The notes under the pieces are model-generated. The model had not been told where the DNA came from. It saw only the letters and a list, made by a program, of their open reading frames with translations, and ran no database searches. This document shows positions 51,454 through 61,368 of a stretch of DNA of 64,000 bases, in pieces; the stretch's first letter is position 1, and every line of letters begins with the position of its first letter. A program made the translations under genes and the position numbers. The stretch spans positions 248,001 to 312,000 of the forward strand of contig JAJQGB010000004.1 of assembly GCA_021200775.1 (NCBI GenBank). The letters are read 5' to 3'. Source of the stretch: Oscillospiraceae bacterium (GTDB taxonomy: Bacteria > Bacillota > Clostridia > Oscillospirales > Ruminococcaceae).

Positions 51454-52640
51454 ACTCAATACTTTCGGTTTCAGCACTCAATACTTATATTTCATTCAAG
51501 CTGAAGGGCGACCCCAAACTGAAGGGAATCGCCGTCAAAGGCGAGATTTCTGATATATCAATCAACCGTAATTCCGGACACATATATTTTACCCTTACAG
51601 ACGGAAGCTCAAACATCCGGGCGATAATGTTCGCTCAGAATGCATCAAGGCTCAGCTTTTATCCGGAAGCCGGACAAGCTGTAATCGCATTCGGTGGAGT
51701 GGACGTCTACGAAAGAAATGGCGTTTATCAGCTCAATTGCACTCAGCTTGTTCCCGACGGCAAAGGTGCGGAATCCATAGCTTTAGCCCAGCTTAAAGAG
51801 CAACTATCAAAAGAAGGCGTATTTAATAAGCCAAAAAAGCCTCTTCCAAAGTATCCGAAACAGATTGCAGTTGTAACTTCGCCATCTGGTGCGGCTATAC
51901 ATGATGTCAGAAGCACGATTGCAAGAAGATATCCGCTAGCAGAAGTCAAGCTTTTTCCGGCGACAGTTCAGGGACTGGAAGCGCCAAATAGCATTTCAAA
52001 TGCGCTCTCACTTGCGGATAAAAGCGATTCTGATATCATTATCCTTACACGTGGCGGTGGTTCGGACGACGATTTATCTTGCTTCAACACAAGGGCTGTT
52101 GTAATGGCTGTTTACGCCTGCAAAACTCCTGTTGTTTCTGCTGTGGGGCACGAAGTTGACCTCACTTTATCCGACCTCGTAGCTGATGTCAGAGCCGCAA
52201 CTCCGACTGCCGCAGCAGAGCTTTGTACTCCTGATATAATGGCTATTTCCTCGGAAATATCAAGGCTAAAACAGGAGATTGCAAGACTTACAGACAGAAA
52301 GCTCTACGCTCTTTCAAGCACTGTGTCCAGCCTTAAATCGGTGATTGAAGCTCTTTCTCCGGAAAATAAGCTGATTAGAGCGGAGTACCAACTCAGCTCA
52401 ATGCAGGAGTCAATGAGCGCTTCAATTTCACACAGATTGAAACTGTACGAAGCTCAGATTTCCGGATATAAAAACACATTATCCGCCGCCGACCCGATGA
52501 ATATCCTAGGAAAAGGCTATGCCCTCATTTATAAGGATTCGCATCTTGTAACAGAGAGTTCAAAATTAAGCGGCAGAATCCAGATTGTTATGAAGGACGG
52601 ACAAGCCGAGGCAGAAGTTTTAGAAGATAACGAGGAATGA
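51444..52640 (+). CDS. xseA: Exodeoxyribonuclease VII large subunit
   Basis: 398 aa. N-terminal OB-fold (GEISDISINRNSGHIYFTLTD) and the catalytic core (VVTSPSGAAIHDVRSTIARRYP, ILTRGGGSDDDLSCFN, PVVSAVGHEVDLTLSDLVADVRAATPTAAAE). Degrades single-stranded DNA with XseB. Starts at TTG 51444 or TTG 51450, overlapping the previous gene. Confidence 0.96.
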   Translation: MALNSILSVSALNTYISFKLKGDPKLKGIAVKGEISDISINRNSGHIYFTLTDGSSNIRAIMFAQNASRLSFYPEAGQAVIAFGGVDVYERNGVYQLNCTQLVPDGKGAESIALAQLKEQLSKEGVFNKPKKPLPKYPKQIAVVTSPSGAAIHDVRSTIARRYPLAEVKLFPATVQGLEAPNSISNALSLADKSDSDIIILTRGGGSDDDLSCFNTRAVVMAVYACKTPVVSAVGHEVDLTLSDLVADVRAATPTAAAELCTPDIMAISSEISRLKQEIARLTDRKLYALSSTVSSLKSVIEALSPENKLIRAEYQLSSMQESMSASISHRLKLYEAQISGYKNTLSAADPMNILGKGYALIYKDSHLVTESSKLSGRIQIVMKDGQAEAEVLEDNEE

Positions 52641-52831
52641 ATATGAACTTTGATGAATCTATAAAAAGATTGAAAGAGATATGCGCAAAGCTTAATGATG
52701 ACAAGACATCTCTTGAAGAGACTGTTGCTCTTTATAAAGAAGGTATGACTCTCTCGGAAGAGTGCCTGAAGCGTATAAATGACATAAGAAGCGAACTTAA
52801 AGAAAACGACGGTGACAAGAATGAAGCCTGA
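52637..52831 (+). CDS. xseB: Exodeoxyribonuclease VII small subunit
   Basis: 64 aa, typical helical small subunit (FDESIKRLKEICAKLNDDKTSLEETVALYKEG). Overlaps xseA by 4 bases and ispA by about 11. Confidence 0.95.
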   Translation: MNMNFDESIKRLKEICAKLNDDKTSLEETVALYKEGMTLSEECLKRINDIRSELKENDGDKNEA

Positions 52832-53717
52832 GTTCCAAGCGATTTTTCAACAAGATGTGGAAGCAGTCGATAAATATCTTTACGATAACGGATATATTTC
52901 AAAGTCAGATAACGAGGAACAGAAGGTAACAGACGCCGAGTTCTATGCGCTGACAGCAGGAGGAAAACGGATAAGACCGGTCTTATGTATCGAGTTTTAT
53001 AAGCTTTTCGGCGGCAAAGACGATATCACCGAAATCGCTTCTTGTCTCGAACTTATGCACACGTTTTCCCTTATTCACGATGACATGCCGGAGATGGACA
53101 ACGACGATATGCGCAGAGGCAAGCCGTCAGTGCACTGCGCATACGGTGCCGATACTGCACTTTTAGCCGGCGATGGTCTCGCAATACTTCCGTTTGAGAT
53201 TATCTCTGACAGTGCTCTTAAAGGCAATATATCCTCCGAAACTGCCATCAGGCTCATCAACTGTCTTTCAAAAGCGGCAGGGAATCAGGGAATGATTCTT
53301 GGGCAGAGACTCGACCTCATCTCGGAAAACAAGAAAGTTGATTTGGAATTCCTGAAAAGAATGTCGTCACTCAAAACCGGTTGTATACTCAGTGCGTCTG
53401 CACAGTTTGGAGCTATACTTGCAGGCGCAGATGATGAGTGTGTCAGAAAAGCCGCTAAGTATGCAGAAAATTTCGGGCTTGCATTTCAGATTATTGACGA
53501 TATTTTAGACATCACAGGAACAGAAAAAGAACTCGGGAAGCCGATTGGAAGCGACGAGAAGCGAAGCAAGGACACCTATGCCACCATTATGGGCATAGAT
53601 TCCGCATATAGCGAAGCAAAGCGCTATACCGAAGCCGCAGTAGCGGCAATATCAGGCATGAAAGATTCGGAGCTCTTGTGTGAGCTTGCATACGACCTGC
53701 TTGGCAGAAGACATTAA
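52821..53717 (+). CDS. ispA: Farnesyl diphosphate synthase (polyprenyl synthetase)
   Basis: 298 aa from ATG 52821; GTG 52812 is the track start. First Asp-rich motif LIHDDMPEMDNDDMRRGKPS, second FQIIDDILD, both binding Mg-diphosphate. It makes C15 farnesyl diphosphate from IPP and DMAPP and sits directly ahead of dxs, the entry enzyme of the MEP pathway. Confidence 0.95.
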   Translation: MKPEFQAIFQQDVEAVDKYLYDNGYISKSDNEEQKVTDAEFYALTAGGKRIRPVLCIEFYKLFGGKDDITEIASCLELMHTFSLIHDDMPEMDNDDMRRGKPSVHCAYGADTALLAGDGLAILPFEIISDSALKGNISSETAIRLINCLSKAAGNQGMILGQRLDLISENKKVDLEFLKRMSSLKTGCILSASAQFGAILAGADDECVRKAAKYAENFGLAFQIIDDILDITGTEKELGKPIGSDEKRSKDTYATIMGIDSAYSEAKRYTEAAVAAISGMKDSELLCELAYDLLGRRH

Positions 53718-53738
53718 CAAACGAAAAGAGCGATAGAT

Positions 53739-55559
53739 TTGAACAGTAACCTACTCGAAAGCCTATCTCTTCCCGAAGATTTGAAGAATCTCGGTCTGGA
53801 AGAAGAAAAGGAACTTTGCGCTGAAATCAGGGAAAAGATAATCAATACAGTAGCCGAAAATGGCGGACATCTGTCGTCAAATTTAGGAGTCGTCGAGCTC
53901 ACTGTAGCCATACATAAAGTTTTTGAATCGCCGAAGGACAAAATAATTTTTGATGTCGGACATCAGTGCTACACGCATAAGATTCTCACTGGAAGGCTTG
54001 ATAAATTTGACACAATCCGTCAGAAGGATGGACTGTCCGGTTTTTCCGCTCCTGATGAGTCAATCCATGACCCGGTTATCAGCGGACACAGCTCTACATC
54101 GATTTCATCGGCTCTTGGAATTGCTCAGGCTATGAAGATTAAAGGTGACAATCACCACGCAGTCGCTGTCATTGGCGACGGTGCAATGACCGGTGGACTT
54201 TCATATGAAGGTCTCAATAATGCTGGCAGAAGCGGAGCTAATATAATCGTTATTCTCAACTATAACGAAATGTCCATCTCCAAAAACATAGGCGGCTTGG
54301 CGGAATATCTCTCTAAGCTCAGAATCAAAGATTCATATCGCACTCTGAAAAGTACCACAAGAGGAATCATCTCGGCAGTGCCGTTAGTGGGAAAACCGCT
54401 TTCCAACTTCTTAAGCGACTCAAAAGGCGTTGTCAGAGAAAAGATGCTTCACAGCACAATGTTTGAGGATTTAGGCTTTCAGTATGTCGGACCGGTTGAT
54501 GGGCACGATTTAAGTTCCCTTGAAGATGCTCTGCAGTATGCGAAATCTCTCGGCGGACCGGTCCTGGTTCAGGTAAACACCCAAAAAGGCAAAGGCTACA
54601 AACCGGCAGAGAAGAACCCCGGAAACTATCACGGCGTTGCTGGATTTGACGCTAAAACAGGTCTTCTTCCGGAGCATAAATTTGACTTCACAGACGCATT
54701 CGGACAAGCACTCACTAAAATTGCCGATAGTGATGACAGGATATGTGCTATCACAGCTTCCATGAAATACGGAACGGGGCTTCAGTATTTCAAGAGAAAG
54801 CACCCGGAAAGGTATTTTGACGTCGGAATTGCCGAAGGTCATGCCATAACCTTTGCGGCAGGGCTTGCTGAAATGGGAATGATACCGGTATTCGCAGTAT
54901 ATTCCTCCTTCCTGCAAAGAAGCTACGACCAGCTGATTCACGACGCCGCAATTGGTAACGTCCACATTGTAATCGGTGTCGACCATGCCGGAATAGTCGG
55001 CTCTGACGGCAGAACTCATCAGGGAACATTTGACATTCCATTCCTGACAACAATTCCGAATGTCACCATCTATTCGCCATCAAACTATAAGGAACTCGAA
55101 AATTGTCTTAAAAAGGCGATATTTGATGACACAGGAATCGCCGTCGTGAGGTATCCGAAGTCAGGCGAAGCTTCAATTACTCTATGCGAGAGCGACTATG
55201 CGGTTACCGCTAGAAACAGCGACACTCTCATCATTTCATACGGCAGAGAAGCCGGAGAAGCTGAAAAAGCCGCTGAAAACCTCGGGTGTGACTTCATGAA
55301 ACTTGTTAAGGTATTTCCGCTTACAAATGGCATCAGAAGCGTCATTTCTGGATACAGTAAAGCTTTTATTTTTGAAGAGAGCGAATACGAAGGCTCAATA
55401 GGGCAGAAGTTGAAATCTGAATGTCCGAATATTGAGGCACATGCGATAAACGGTTTTGTACCACACATGAAAGTATGTGAAGCATTAGAGCTTTACGGGC
55501 TTTCTGAACACCAGATAGAGCTTACTGTCAGGAAAGAGCAAACCGATGCCGAGGCTTGA
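53739..55559 (+). CDS. dxs: 1-deoxy-D-xylulose-5-phosphate synthase
   Basis: 606 aa thiamine diphosphate enzyme joining pyruvate and glyceraldehyde 3-phosphate, first step of the MEP isoprenoid pathway. ThDP motif GDGAMTGGLSYEGLNNAG, N-terminal GHQCYTHKILTGR, transketolase core FDVGIAEGHAITFAAGLA and DHAGIVGSDGRTHQG. Starts at TTG 53739 with AAAGAG upstream; no ATG fits better. Confidence 0.97.
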   Translation: MNSNLLESLSLPEDLKNLGLEEEKELCAEIREKIINTVAENGGHLSSNLGVVELTVAIHKVFESPKDKIIFDVGHQCYTHKILTGRLDKFDTIRQKDGLSGFSAPDESIHDPVISGHSSTSISSALGIAQAMKIKGDNHHAVAVIGDGAMTGGLSYEGLNNAGRSGANIIVILNYNEMSISKNIGGLAEYLSKLRIKDSYRTLKSTTRGIISAVPLVGKPLSNFLSDSKGVVREKMLHSTMFEDLGFQYVGPVDGHDLSSLEDALQYAKSLGGPVLVQVNTQKGKGYKPAEKNPGNYHGVAGFDAKTGLLPEHKFDFTDAFGQALTKIADSDDRICAITASMKYGTGLQYFKRKHPERYFDVGIAEGHAITFAAGLAEMGMIPVFAVYSSFLQRSYDQLIHDAAIGNVHIVIGVDHAGIVGSDGRTHQGTFDIPFLTTIPNVTIYSPSNYKELENCLKKAIFDDTGIAVVRYPKSGEASITLCESDYAVTARNSDTLIISYGREAGEAEKAAENLGCDFMKLVKVFPLTNGIRSVISGYSKAFIFEESEYEGSIGQKLKSECPNIEAHAINGFVPHMKVCEALELYGLSEHQIELTVRKEQTDAEA

Positions 55560-56334
55560 TTACTATCTCACATCAAACGGCTTCTTTTCCGGCCGTGAGC
55601 ACGCCAAAGAAGCAATCAAAAACGGCGAAATCTCTGTAAACGGAACAGTTTGCCAGAAGCCTGCTCTTGATGTCTCAGACAACGACATAATCGATTTTCT
55701 GGGAACCAAGCTTAAATATGTCGGTCGAGGCGGATTGAAGCTTGAAGCGGCAATAAACGAATTCGGCATATGCCTCGACGGGCTTACATGTGCTGATTTG
55801 GGAGCTTCTACAGGCGGATTTACAGACTGTATGCTCCAGTATGGTGCTAATAAAGTCTACTCGATAGACGTTGGTCACGGTCAGCTTGCCGATAAACTTC
55901 TTCAAGATACGAGAGTTGTAAATATTGAAGGCATCAATGTCAAGGACGTTTCTATTGACACAACAGACGAAAAAGTGGATTTTGTCACCGCGGATTTATC
56001 TTTCATTTCGGTGAAATTCGCAATTTCAGCCGCTGGGAGAATTTTAAGCGAATGTGGAAAAGGCGTGTTCCTGATAAAACCACAGTTTGAAGCAGGGAAG
56101 TCTGCCATCAGCAAAGGCGGAATCGTCAAGGACAAGAAGGCTCATATAAGAGTTTTAGAAGATATCTACAGCTATTTGATTTCAAGCGATTTTAGCGTAG
56201 TTGGCATAATCCCATCGCCGATTAAAGGCGGGGATGGAAATATCGAATATCTCGCATACTGTACAAAAGATTCTGTAAAAGTCGGCACACCTGATTTCAC
56301 CGGAATCGTCAGTAAAGCATTTTCAAAAGTATAA
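55546..56334 (+). CDS. tlyA: TlyA-family rRNA (2'-O) methyltransferase
   Basis: 262 aa. N-terminal S4 RNA-binding domain (LTSNGFFSGREHAKEAIKNGEISVNG) and an FtsJ-like methyltransferase domain (CADLGASTGGFTDCMLQYGA, FVTADLSFIS, LIKPQFEAGK). TlyA proteins methylate ribosomal RNA and were once called hemolysins. Overlaps dxs by 14 bases. Confidence 0.94.
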   Translation: MPRLDYYLTSNGFFSGREHAKEAIKNGEISVNGTVCQKPALDVSDNDIIDFLGTKLKYVGRGGLKLEAAINEFGICLDGLTCADLGASTGGFTDCMLQYGANKVYSIDVGHGQLADKLLQDTRVVNIEGINVKDVSIDTTDEKVDFVTADLSFISVKFAISAAGRILSECGKGVFLIKPQFEAGKSAISKGGIVKDKKAHIRVLEDIYSYLISSDFSVVGIIPSPIKGGDGNIEYLAYCTKDSVKVGTPDFTGIVSKAFSKV

Positions 56335-56359
56335 ATCACATCAAAGGACGGCTAGAGTT

Positions 56360-57241
56360 ATGACAGTCTTTATATATCCAAATCTTGAAAAAAACCATTC
56401 TGAGGAATGTACAGCTCAGGTTATTGAGATTCTAAAGTCTCTCGGCGTCTCAGTCTTGATGACTCCTGATACAAACAGCGTTTTCGGCAGGAAGGCTGAA
56501 GAGGCTTCAACGACAGATGAAGCTGTTTCTCAGTGTGACATTGTCATAACCATCGGCGGTGACGGAACGATTCTTAAAATAGCTTCTCTTGCGGCAAAGT
56601 ACAAGAAAAAGCTTTTGGGAATCAACTGCGGAAGGCTTGGATTTATGGCTTCCCTCGAAAGAAGCGAGCTCGATTGTCTTAAAAACCTCTGCACAGGAAA
56701 ATACAAAACCGAAAACAGAATGATGCTCGATGTAACTGTCAATTTCGGAAACGGCGAAAGCCGCACCGAAACCGTCCTTAACGACGTTGTCATTACGCAC
56801 GACTTCAAAGAAAGCTTGAACGACTTTACGGTTCTCGCAGACGGAGTTGCTGTATCACACCTGAGAGCAGACGGAATCATCTTCTCAACTCCGACGGGCG
56901 CTTCTGCATATGCTCTTTCGGCAGGCGGACCACTTATTGAACCGTCTATGGATTGCATAGAGTTCACCCATATCTGCCCACATTCTCTTTCTGCAAGAGC
57001 CATGATTTTCGACCCGAACAAGATTATTGAAGTAAGAACGAAGGCTTCCGGACACATAGCATTGCGTTCGGATGGCGGAGAAACAATTTCGATTTCGTCT
57101 GATGATAGCATATACATCAAGAAATCTGCGCTTAGCCTTTCGGTAATCGACATTCACGGCGATAATTACTTTAAATCTATCTCTACAAAGCTCATGAACA
57201 ACGCAAAGGAAGTCTATGAGGAGGAAGATGACGACAAATGA
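56360..57241 (+). CDS. nadK: NAD kinase
   Basis: 293 aa enzyme phosphorylating NAD to NADP. GGDGT motif in ITIGGDGTILKIA, and DGIIFSTPTGASAYALSAGGP with HICPHSLSARA downstream, the family fingerprints. Stop overlaps the argR ATG. Confidence 0.97.
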   Translation: MTVFIYPNLEKNHSEECTAQVIEILKSLGVSVLMTPDTNSVFGRKAEEASTTDEAVSQCDIVITIGGDGTILKIASLAAKYKKKLLGINCGRLGFMASLERSELDCLKNLCTGKYKTENRMMLDVTVNFGNGESRTETVLNDVVITHDFKESLNDFTVLADGVAVSHLRADGIIFSTPTGASAYALSAGGPLIEPSMDCIEFTHICPHSLSARAMIFDPNKIIEVRTKASGHIALRSDGGETISISSDDSIYIKKSALSLSVIDIHGDNYFKSISTKLMNNAKEVYEEEDDDK

Positions 57242-57687
57242 AAAATGACAGAAAGAAAGCCATCCTCGACATAGTCTCCACCTATGAAGTCGACACTCAG
57301 GAGACACTTCAGGCATTGCTCCTGGAAAGAGGCTTCAATGTAACTCAGGCTACAGTTTCAAGAGACATAAAGCAACTCGCACTCATGAAAACAATGAGTC
57401 CAAACGGAAGCTATAAATACACAATTCCTCCTAAACCGCAGGAAACAAGTGCAAGACTGTCTTTTAAATCACTTTATGCAGATTCGGTGGTCTCAATTGA
57501 CAGAGCTATCAACATCGTTGTCATCAAATGCTATGCCGGTATGGCAAATGCCGTCTGCTCAAAGCTCGATGCAGCGGCTTATAGCGGAGTTGTCGGAACT
57601 CTGGCGGGAGACGATACTATATTCGTTCTCATGCGTGAAGAAAGTGACGCCATTGCTCTTATGGACGAACTCGGCGATATGCTTTGA
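57238..57687 (+). CDS. argR: Arginine repressor ArgR/AhrC
   Basis: 149 aa. N-terminal winged helix (DIVSTYEVDTQETLQALLLERGFNVTQATVSRDIKQL) and C-terminal oligomerisation/arginine-binding domain (VVIKCYAGMANAVCSKLDA, GTLAGDDTIFVLMR). In Clostridia argR is usually between nadK and recN, as here. Confidence 0.96.
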   Translation: MKNDRKKAILDIVSTYEVDTQETLQALLLERGFNVTQATVSRDIKQLALMKTMSPNGSYKYTIPPKPQETSARLSFKSLYADSVVSIDRAINIVVIKCYAGMANAVCSKLDAAAYSGVVGTLAGDDTIFVLMREESDAIALMDELGDML

Positions 57688-57720
57688 CAGGATAAAAATT
57701 CTCTTTGGAGGCGATAATCG

Positions 57721-59391
57721 GTGCTTTACGAACTTCATATTGAAAATCTCGCTGTAATCGAAAATGCAACGATTCGTTTTGGAGAGCATTTAAATGTCTT
57801 TACCGGCGAAACAGGTGCTGGTAAATCAATCCTCATCGGAGGAATCAACGCAATACTTGGTCAACGGGTCTATAAGGACATAATAAGAGAAGGAACCGAC
57901 AAGGCTTATGTGAGTGCTGTGTTCACCGACTGTCCGAAACCGGTCACAGACAAACTAAGTGAACTTGGTCTGAATTGTGAAAACGAACTGATTATCTCAC
58001 GTGAAATCAATACGGACGGCAGAAGCACCGCCAGGATAAATTCACGTCCGGTGACAATTTCCGCTCTTCACGAAATCGGAGACCTGCTCGTCAACATCCA
58101 CGGACAGCATGACAGCCAGACCCTTTTGGACCAGACAAAGCATTTGGGTATTCTAGACAGCTATGCCTGCTCGGATGAACTGCTTTCAAGCTATCAAAAG
58201 TCCTTCAAAGAACTTCAGGCAACCGCACGGGAACTAGGCAAAATGAAATCCGAAAAGGCTCAGAATGCCAGACGCGAGGAGTACCTGGCAGAAATTATCG
58301 AAGATATCGGCTCGCTCGAAATTACGGTCGGCGAGGATGAAAAGATAGAAGAAAGATTCCGGCTTCTTGATAACGCTGTTTCGCTTAAAAATGCTCTTAC
58401 AGCCGCTACAGCCTGCCTTTCGGAAACGGAATCGGATAACAGTGCCGGAGATCTGATTTCTCAGGCATACAGTGAACTGGAACCTAACGAGGACATCCTT
58501 CCAATGCTGAAGCCTATCAATGAAAGGATTTCAGCCATAGGAATTGAAATCGAAGACATCGCATCGGAGCTTTCAAGAATTCGTGACAGTCTGGAAATCG
58601 ACGATAACGAGTACGCAACGCTGACACAGAGAAGAAACGATTTGAAGCGAATCAAGCGAAGATATGGCACGACACTTGACGAAGTAATAAAAGTCTATGA
58701 AGACGCATTGCAGGAATCTCAGGGACTTGCTTCGTTTGACGATAAGATTTCAGTGCTTGAAGAGAAGAAGTCCAGGCTTCTTATTGAAGTCACAAAAAAG
58801 GCTGAAGAGCTCTCAAAACACCGTGAGAAAGCCTCAGAAAGATTCTCAAAACAGGTTGCAGATGAACTTTCGTTCCTCAATATGCCAAATGTCCGACTGG
58901 AAGTCAGGAGGGAAAAGGGCAAGCTTACTCTTAATGGCATGGATTCAATTGAATTTCTGATTTCCGCCAACAAGGGCGAATCTCCCAAGCCTCTTGCAAA
59001 AATCGCTTCTGGCGGCGAACTTTCAAGAATTATGCTTGCCTTAAAAACGGTTCTTGCGGACAGGGACGCAATTCCTACTCTTATATTCGACGAAATCGAT
59101 TCAGGTGTCAGCGGCAGAGCGGCACAGAAGATAGGAATCAAGCTTCGGGAAATATCGGCAAAGCATCAGGTCATATGCGTGACACACCTGGCACAGATTG
59201 CAATCATGGCGGACGACCACATGTTGATAGAGAAGCACGAATCGGACGACAGAACAGTGACAGATGTAACTCATCTTGATTTCGATGAGCGCAAATACGA
59301 AATTGCACGAATATTGGGCGGCGACAATATTACAGAAACAGTGCTGAAAGACGCCGAAGAACAACTGATTAATGCTACGAAAGGTGAATAA
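57721..59391 (+). CDS. recN: DNA repair protein RecN
   Basis: 556 aa SMC-like ATPase for double-strand break repair. Walker A FTGETGAGKSILIGG, N-terminal YELHIENLAVIENATIRFG, coiled-coil middle, signature ASGGELSRIMLALK and Walker B TLIFDEIDSGVSG. GTG start with GGAGGCG upstream. Confidence 0.97.
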   Translation: MLYELHIENLAVIENATIRFGEHLNVFTGETGAGKSILIGGINAILGQRVYKDIIREGTDKAYVSAVFTDCPKPVTDKLSELGLNCENELIISREINTDGRSTARINSRPVTISALHEIGDLLVNIHGQHDSQTLLDQTKHLGILDSYACSDELLSSYQKSFKELQATARELGKMKSEKAQNARREEYLAEIIEDIGSLEITVGEDEKIEERFRLLDNAVSLKNALTAATACLSETESDNSAGDLISQAYSELEPNEDILPMLKPINERISAIGIEIEDIASELSRIRDSLEIDDNEYATLTQRRNDLKRIKRRYGTTLDEVIKVYEDALQESQGLASFDDKISVLEEKKSRLLIEVTKKAEELSKHREKASERFSKQVADELSFLNMPNVRLEVRREKGKLTLNGMDSIEFLISANKGESPKPLAKIASGGELSRIMLALKTVLADRDAIPTLIFDEIDSGVSGRAAQKIGIKLREISAKHQVICVTHLAQIAIMADDHMLIEKHESDDRTVTDVTHLDFDERKYEIARILGGDNITETVLKDAEEQLINATKGE

Positions 59392-59393
59392 CT

Positions 59394-59963
59394 ATGATAC
59401 TTTGTTTTCTTGCAGACGGTTTTGAAGAGGTTGAGGCTCTAACTCCGATTGATTGCCTCAGAAGATGCAGAAAGGAAGTCAGAACTATTGGTATTGGTGG
59501 TAAAACCCAGATACACGGTTCTCACGCAATAACCGTGAAAGCTGATATTGCGGATATTGATTACTATCTGTCCGACGATATCGAGATGATTATTCTTCCC
59601 GGAGGCAAAACCGGAACGGATAATCTTGAAAATAGCGTACTTGTTAAGCAGGCAATAGATATCTGCATGACAAAAAATCTTCCCATAGCTGCAATCTGCG
59701 CCGCTCCGTCTATTCTCGGACACAGAGGGATTCTTAAAGGCAAGAAAGCCGTTTGCTACAAAGGATTCGAGAAAGAACTCATCGGCGCCGAAGTCCTCGA
59801 CACAGCCGTTGCCGTTGACGGAAATATCATCACCGGTTGCGGAATGGGTGCGGCACTTGAATTTTCCTATGCGATAGTTTCAAAGCTCATCTCCAAAGAA
59901 AAGGCTGACGAGCTTATGGACTCTCTCAATGTAAGACAGCGCAAGATTGATATTGATATTTAA
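59394..59963 (+). CDS. DJ-1/PfpI family protein
   Basis: 189 aa class I glutamine amidotransferase-like fold. The family Glu is in LADGFEEVEALTPID and the nucleophile Cys in AAICAAPSILG. DJ-1/YajL members act as deglycases or redox chaperones; the exact role is not settled. Begins 2 bases after recN. Confidence 0.93.
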   Translation: MILCFLADGFEEVEALTPIDCLRRCRKEVRTIGIGGKTQIHGSHAITVKADIADIDYYLSDDIEMIILPGGKTGTDNLENSVLVKQAIDICMTKNLPIAAICAAPSILGHRGILKGKKAVCYKGFEKELIGAEVLDTAVAVDGNIITGCGMGAALEFSYAIVSKLISKEKADELMDSLNVRQRKIDIDI

Positions 59964-59993
59964 TCTGCCAGGATTCCGACACAAAGGTGAAAT

Positions 59994-61358
59994 ATGAGCG
60001 ATAAAAATAACTACGAAAATATTGATGAGCTTCTCTCTTCAATACTGAATGAACCTCGTTCCACACAGGCGCAAAATACCACTTCAGAGCAGGCTGTTGA
60101 TGTTTCAAAAACCTCGGTTATAAACACAGCGGTGCGCCTTGATGAAGAGATAGATTCTGACAGCGTCTCCGGTCAGACCAACGTGTTCAACTTTGGCACA
60201 TTTCAGTCTCAGCACGGAAGAACCGGCTTGGTTCCCGATGAGGATGCATCAGAGAAGGCTTCTGTCAGAAATGCAGAAAAACCTCGCAAAAAGAAAAAGA
60301 AGCGCAAGAAAAGGAATTACACCGTTTACGGCGGCATAGTTCTGGCGACCCTTGTTTTGTGCGTCTCGATTCTAATTTCTCTTTTCATTATAGTTGTAAT
60401 AAGAGATGTTCTCGGAATCGAAAGCAACGACAACGAATTTACCATCTATATTGAAGAAGGCTCTTCAACATGGGATATTGCCGACCAGCTTTATGATGAA
60501 GGCATTATCCAGTATAAAGAGGTATTCGTCGCATTTGCAAAGATTATGGGCGCAGATGGCAACATGTATCCCGGTGACCTCGACGTTGCCTACAACATGA
60601 GCTACGCTGACATTATAGACGACCTGATGGAAGCCAGAGAATCGAAAGAAACGGTTACTATTACGTTTATTGAAGGCATAACTCTTTACGAAGCCGCACA
60701 GTTACTTGAAAATAACGGCGTATGCGATGCAGACGAGTTTATCTACACCTTCAATTCGACGGTGTTTGGCTATGACTATGAACAGTATGTATCTTCAGAA
60801 AGTCTGAAGCTCTATAAGTATGAAGGCTTCCTGTTCCCGGACACATACGAATTCTACGTCGGAGATACGGCATACAACGTCGCCAAGAAGATAAGAGAAA
60901 GAACCGATGAAATTCTGACTTCCGAGGTTATCGCACGTGCAGAAGAGATTGGTTACTCTTTGGAAGACGTCGTGATTCTCGCATCGATTGTCCAGAAGGA
61001 AGCAGGAAGTACAGATGATATGCCTGCGGTTGCATCCGTATTCATAAACAGACTCAACAATCCGGAGCAGTATCCTCGGCTTCAGTCTGACGCAACTACG
61101 GCGTATATTGACAACATCATAACTCAGGTGATGACAGTTTCATCGCAAACTATGTGCGATGCCTACGATACGTATACCTGTCTTGGACTCCCTGTCGGAG
61201 CAATTTGCAATCCTGGAGCAGATGCCATAAATGCAGTTCTGTATGCAGACGATACCAACTACTATTACTTCTGCACCGACCCGGAAACAGGAATTGCATA
61301 CTTCGCTTCGACTTATGACGAGCATATCGCCAACTGCGAGCTCTTGGGAATTATGTGA
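59994..61358 (+). CDS. mltG: Endolytic murein transglycosylase MltG
   Basis: 454 aa. A charged cytoplasmic N-terminus of about 110 residues ending in KKKKKRKKRN, one membrane helix (GGIVLATLVLCVSILISLFIIVVI), then a LysM-like part and the YceG domain with catalytic Glu in ASIVQKEAGSTDDMPAVASVFINRL and the closing YNTY-like TYTCLGLPVGAICNPG. Cuts nascent glycan strands during peptidoglycan synthesis. Confidence 0.95.
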   Translation: MSDKNNYENIDELLSSILNEPRSTQAQNTTSEQAVDVSKTSVINTAVRLDEEIDSDSVSGQTNVFNFGTFQSQHGRTGLVPDEDASEKASVRNAEKPRKKKKKRKKRNYTVYGGIVLATLVLCVSILISLFIIVVIRDVLGIESNDNEFTIYIEEGSSTWDIADQLYDEGIIQYKEVFVAFAKIMGADGNMYPGDLDVAYNMSYADIIDDLMEARESKETVTITFIEGITLYEAAQLLENNGVCDADEFIYTFNSTVFGYDYEQYVSSESLKLYKYEGFLFPDTYEFYVGDTAYNVAKKIRERTDEILTSEVIARAEEIGYSLEDVVILASIVQKEAGSTDDMPAVASVFINRLNNPEQYPRLQSDATTAYIDNIITQVMTVSSQTMCDAYDTYTCLGLPVGAICNPGADAINAVLYADDTNYYYFCTDPETGIAYFASTYDEHIANCELLGIM

Positions 61359-61368
61359 GGTGGATAAC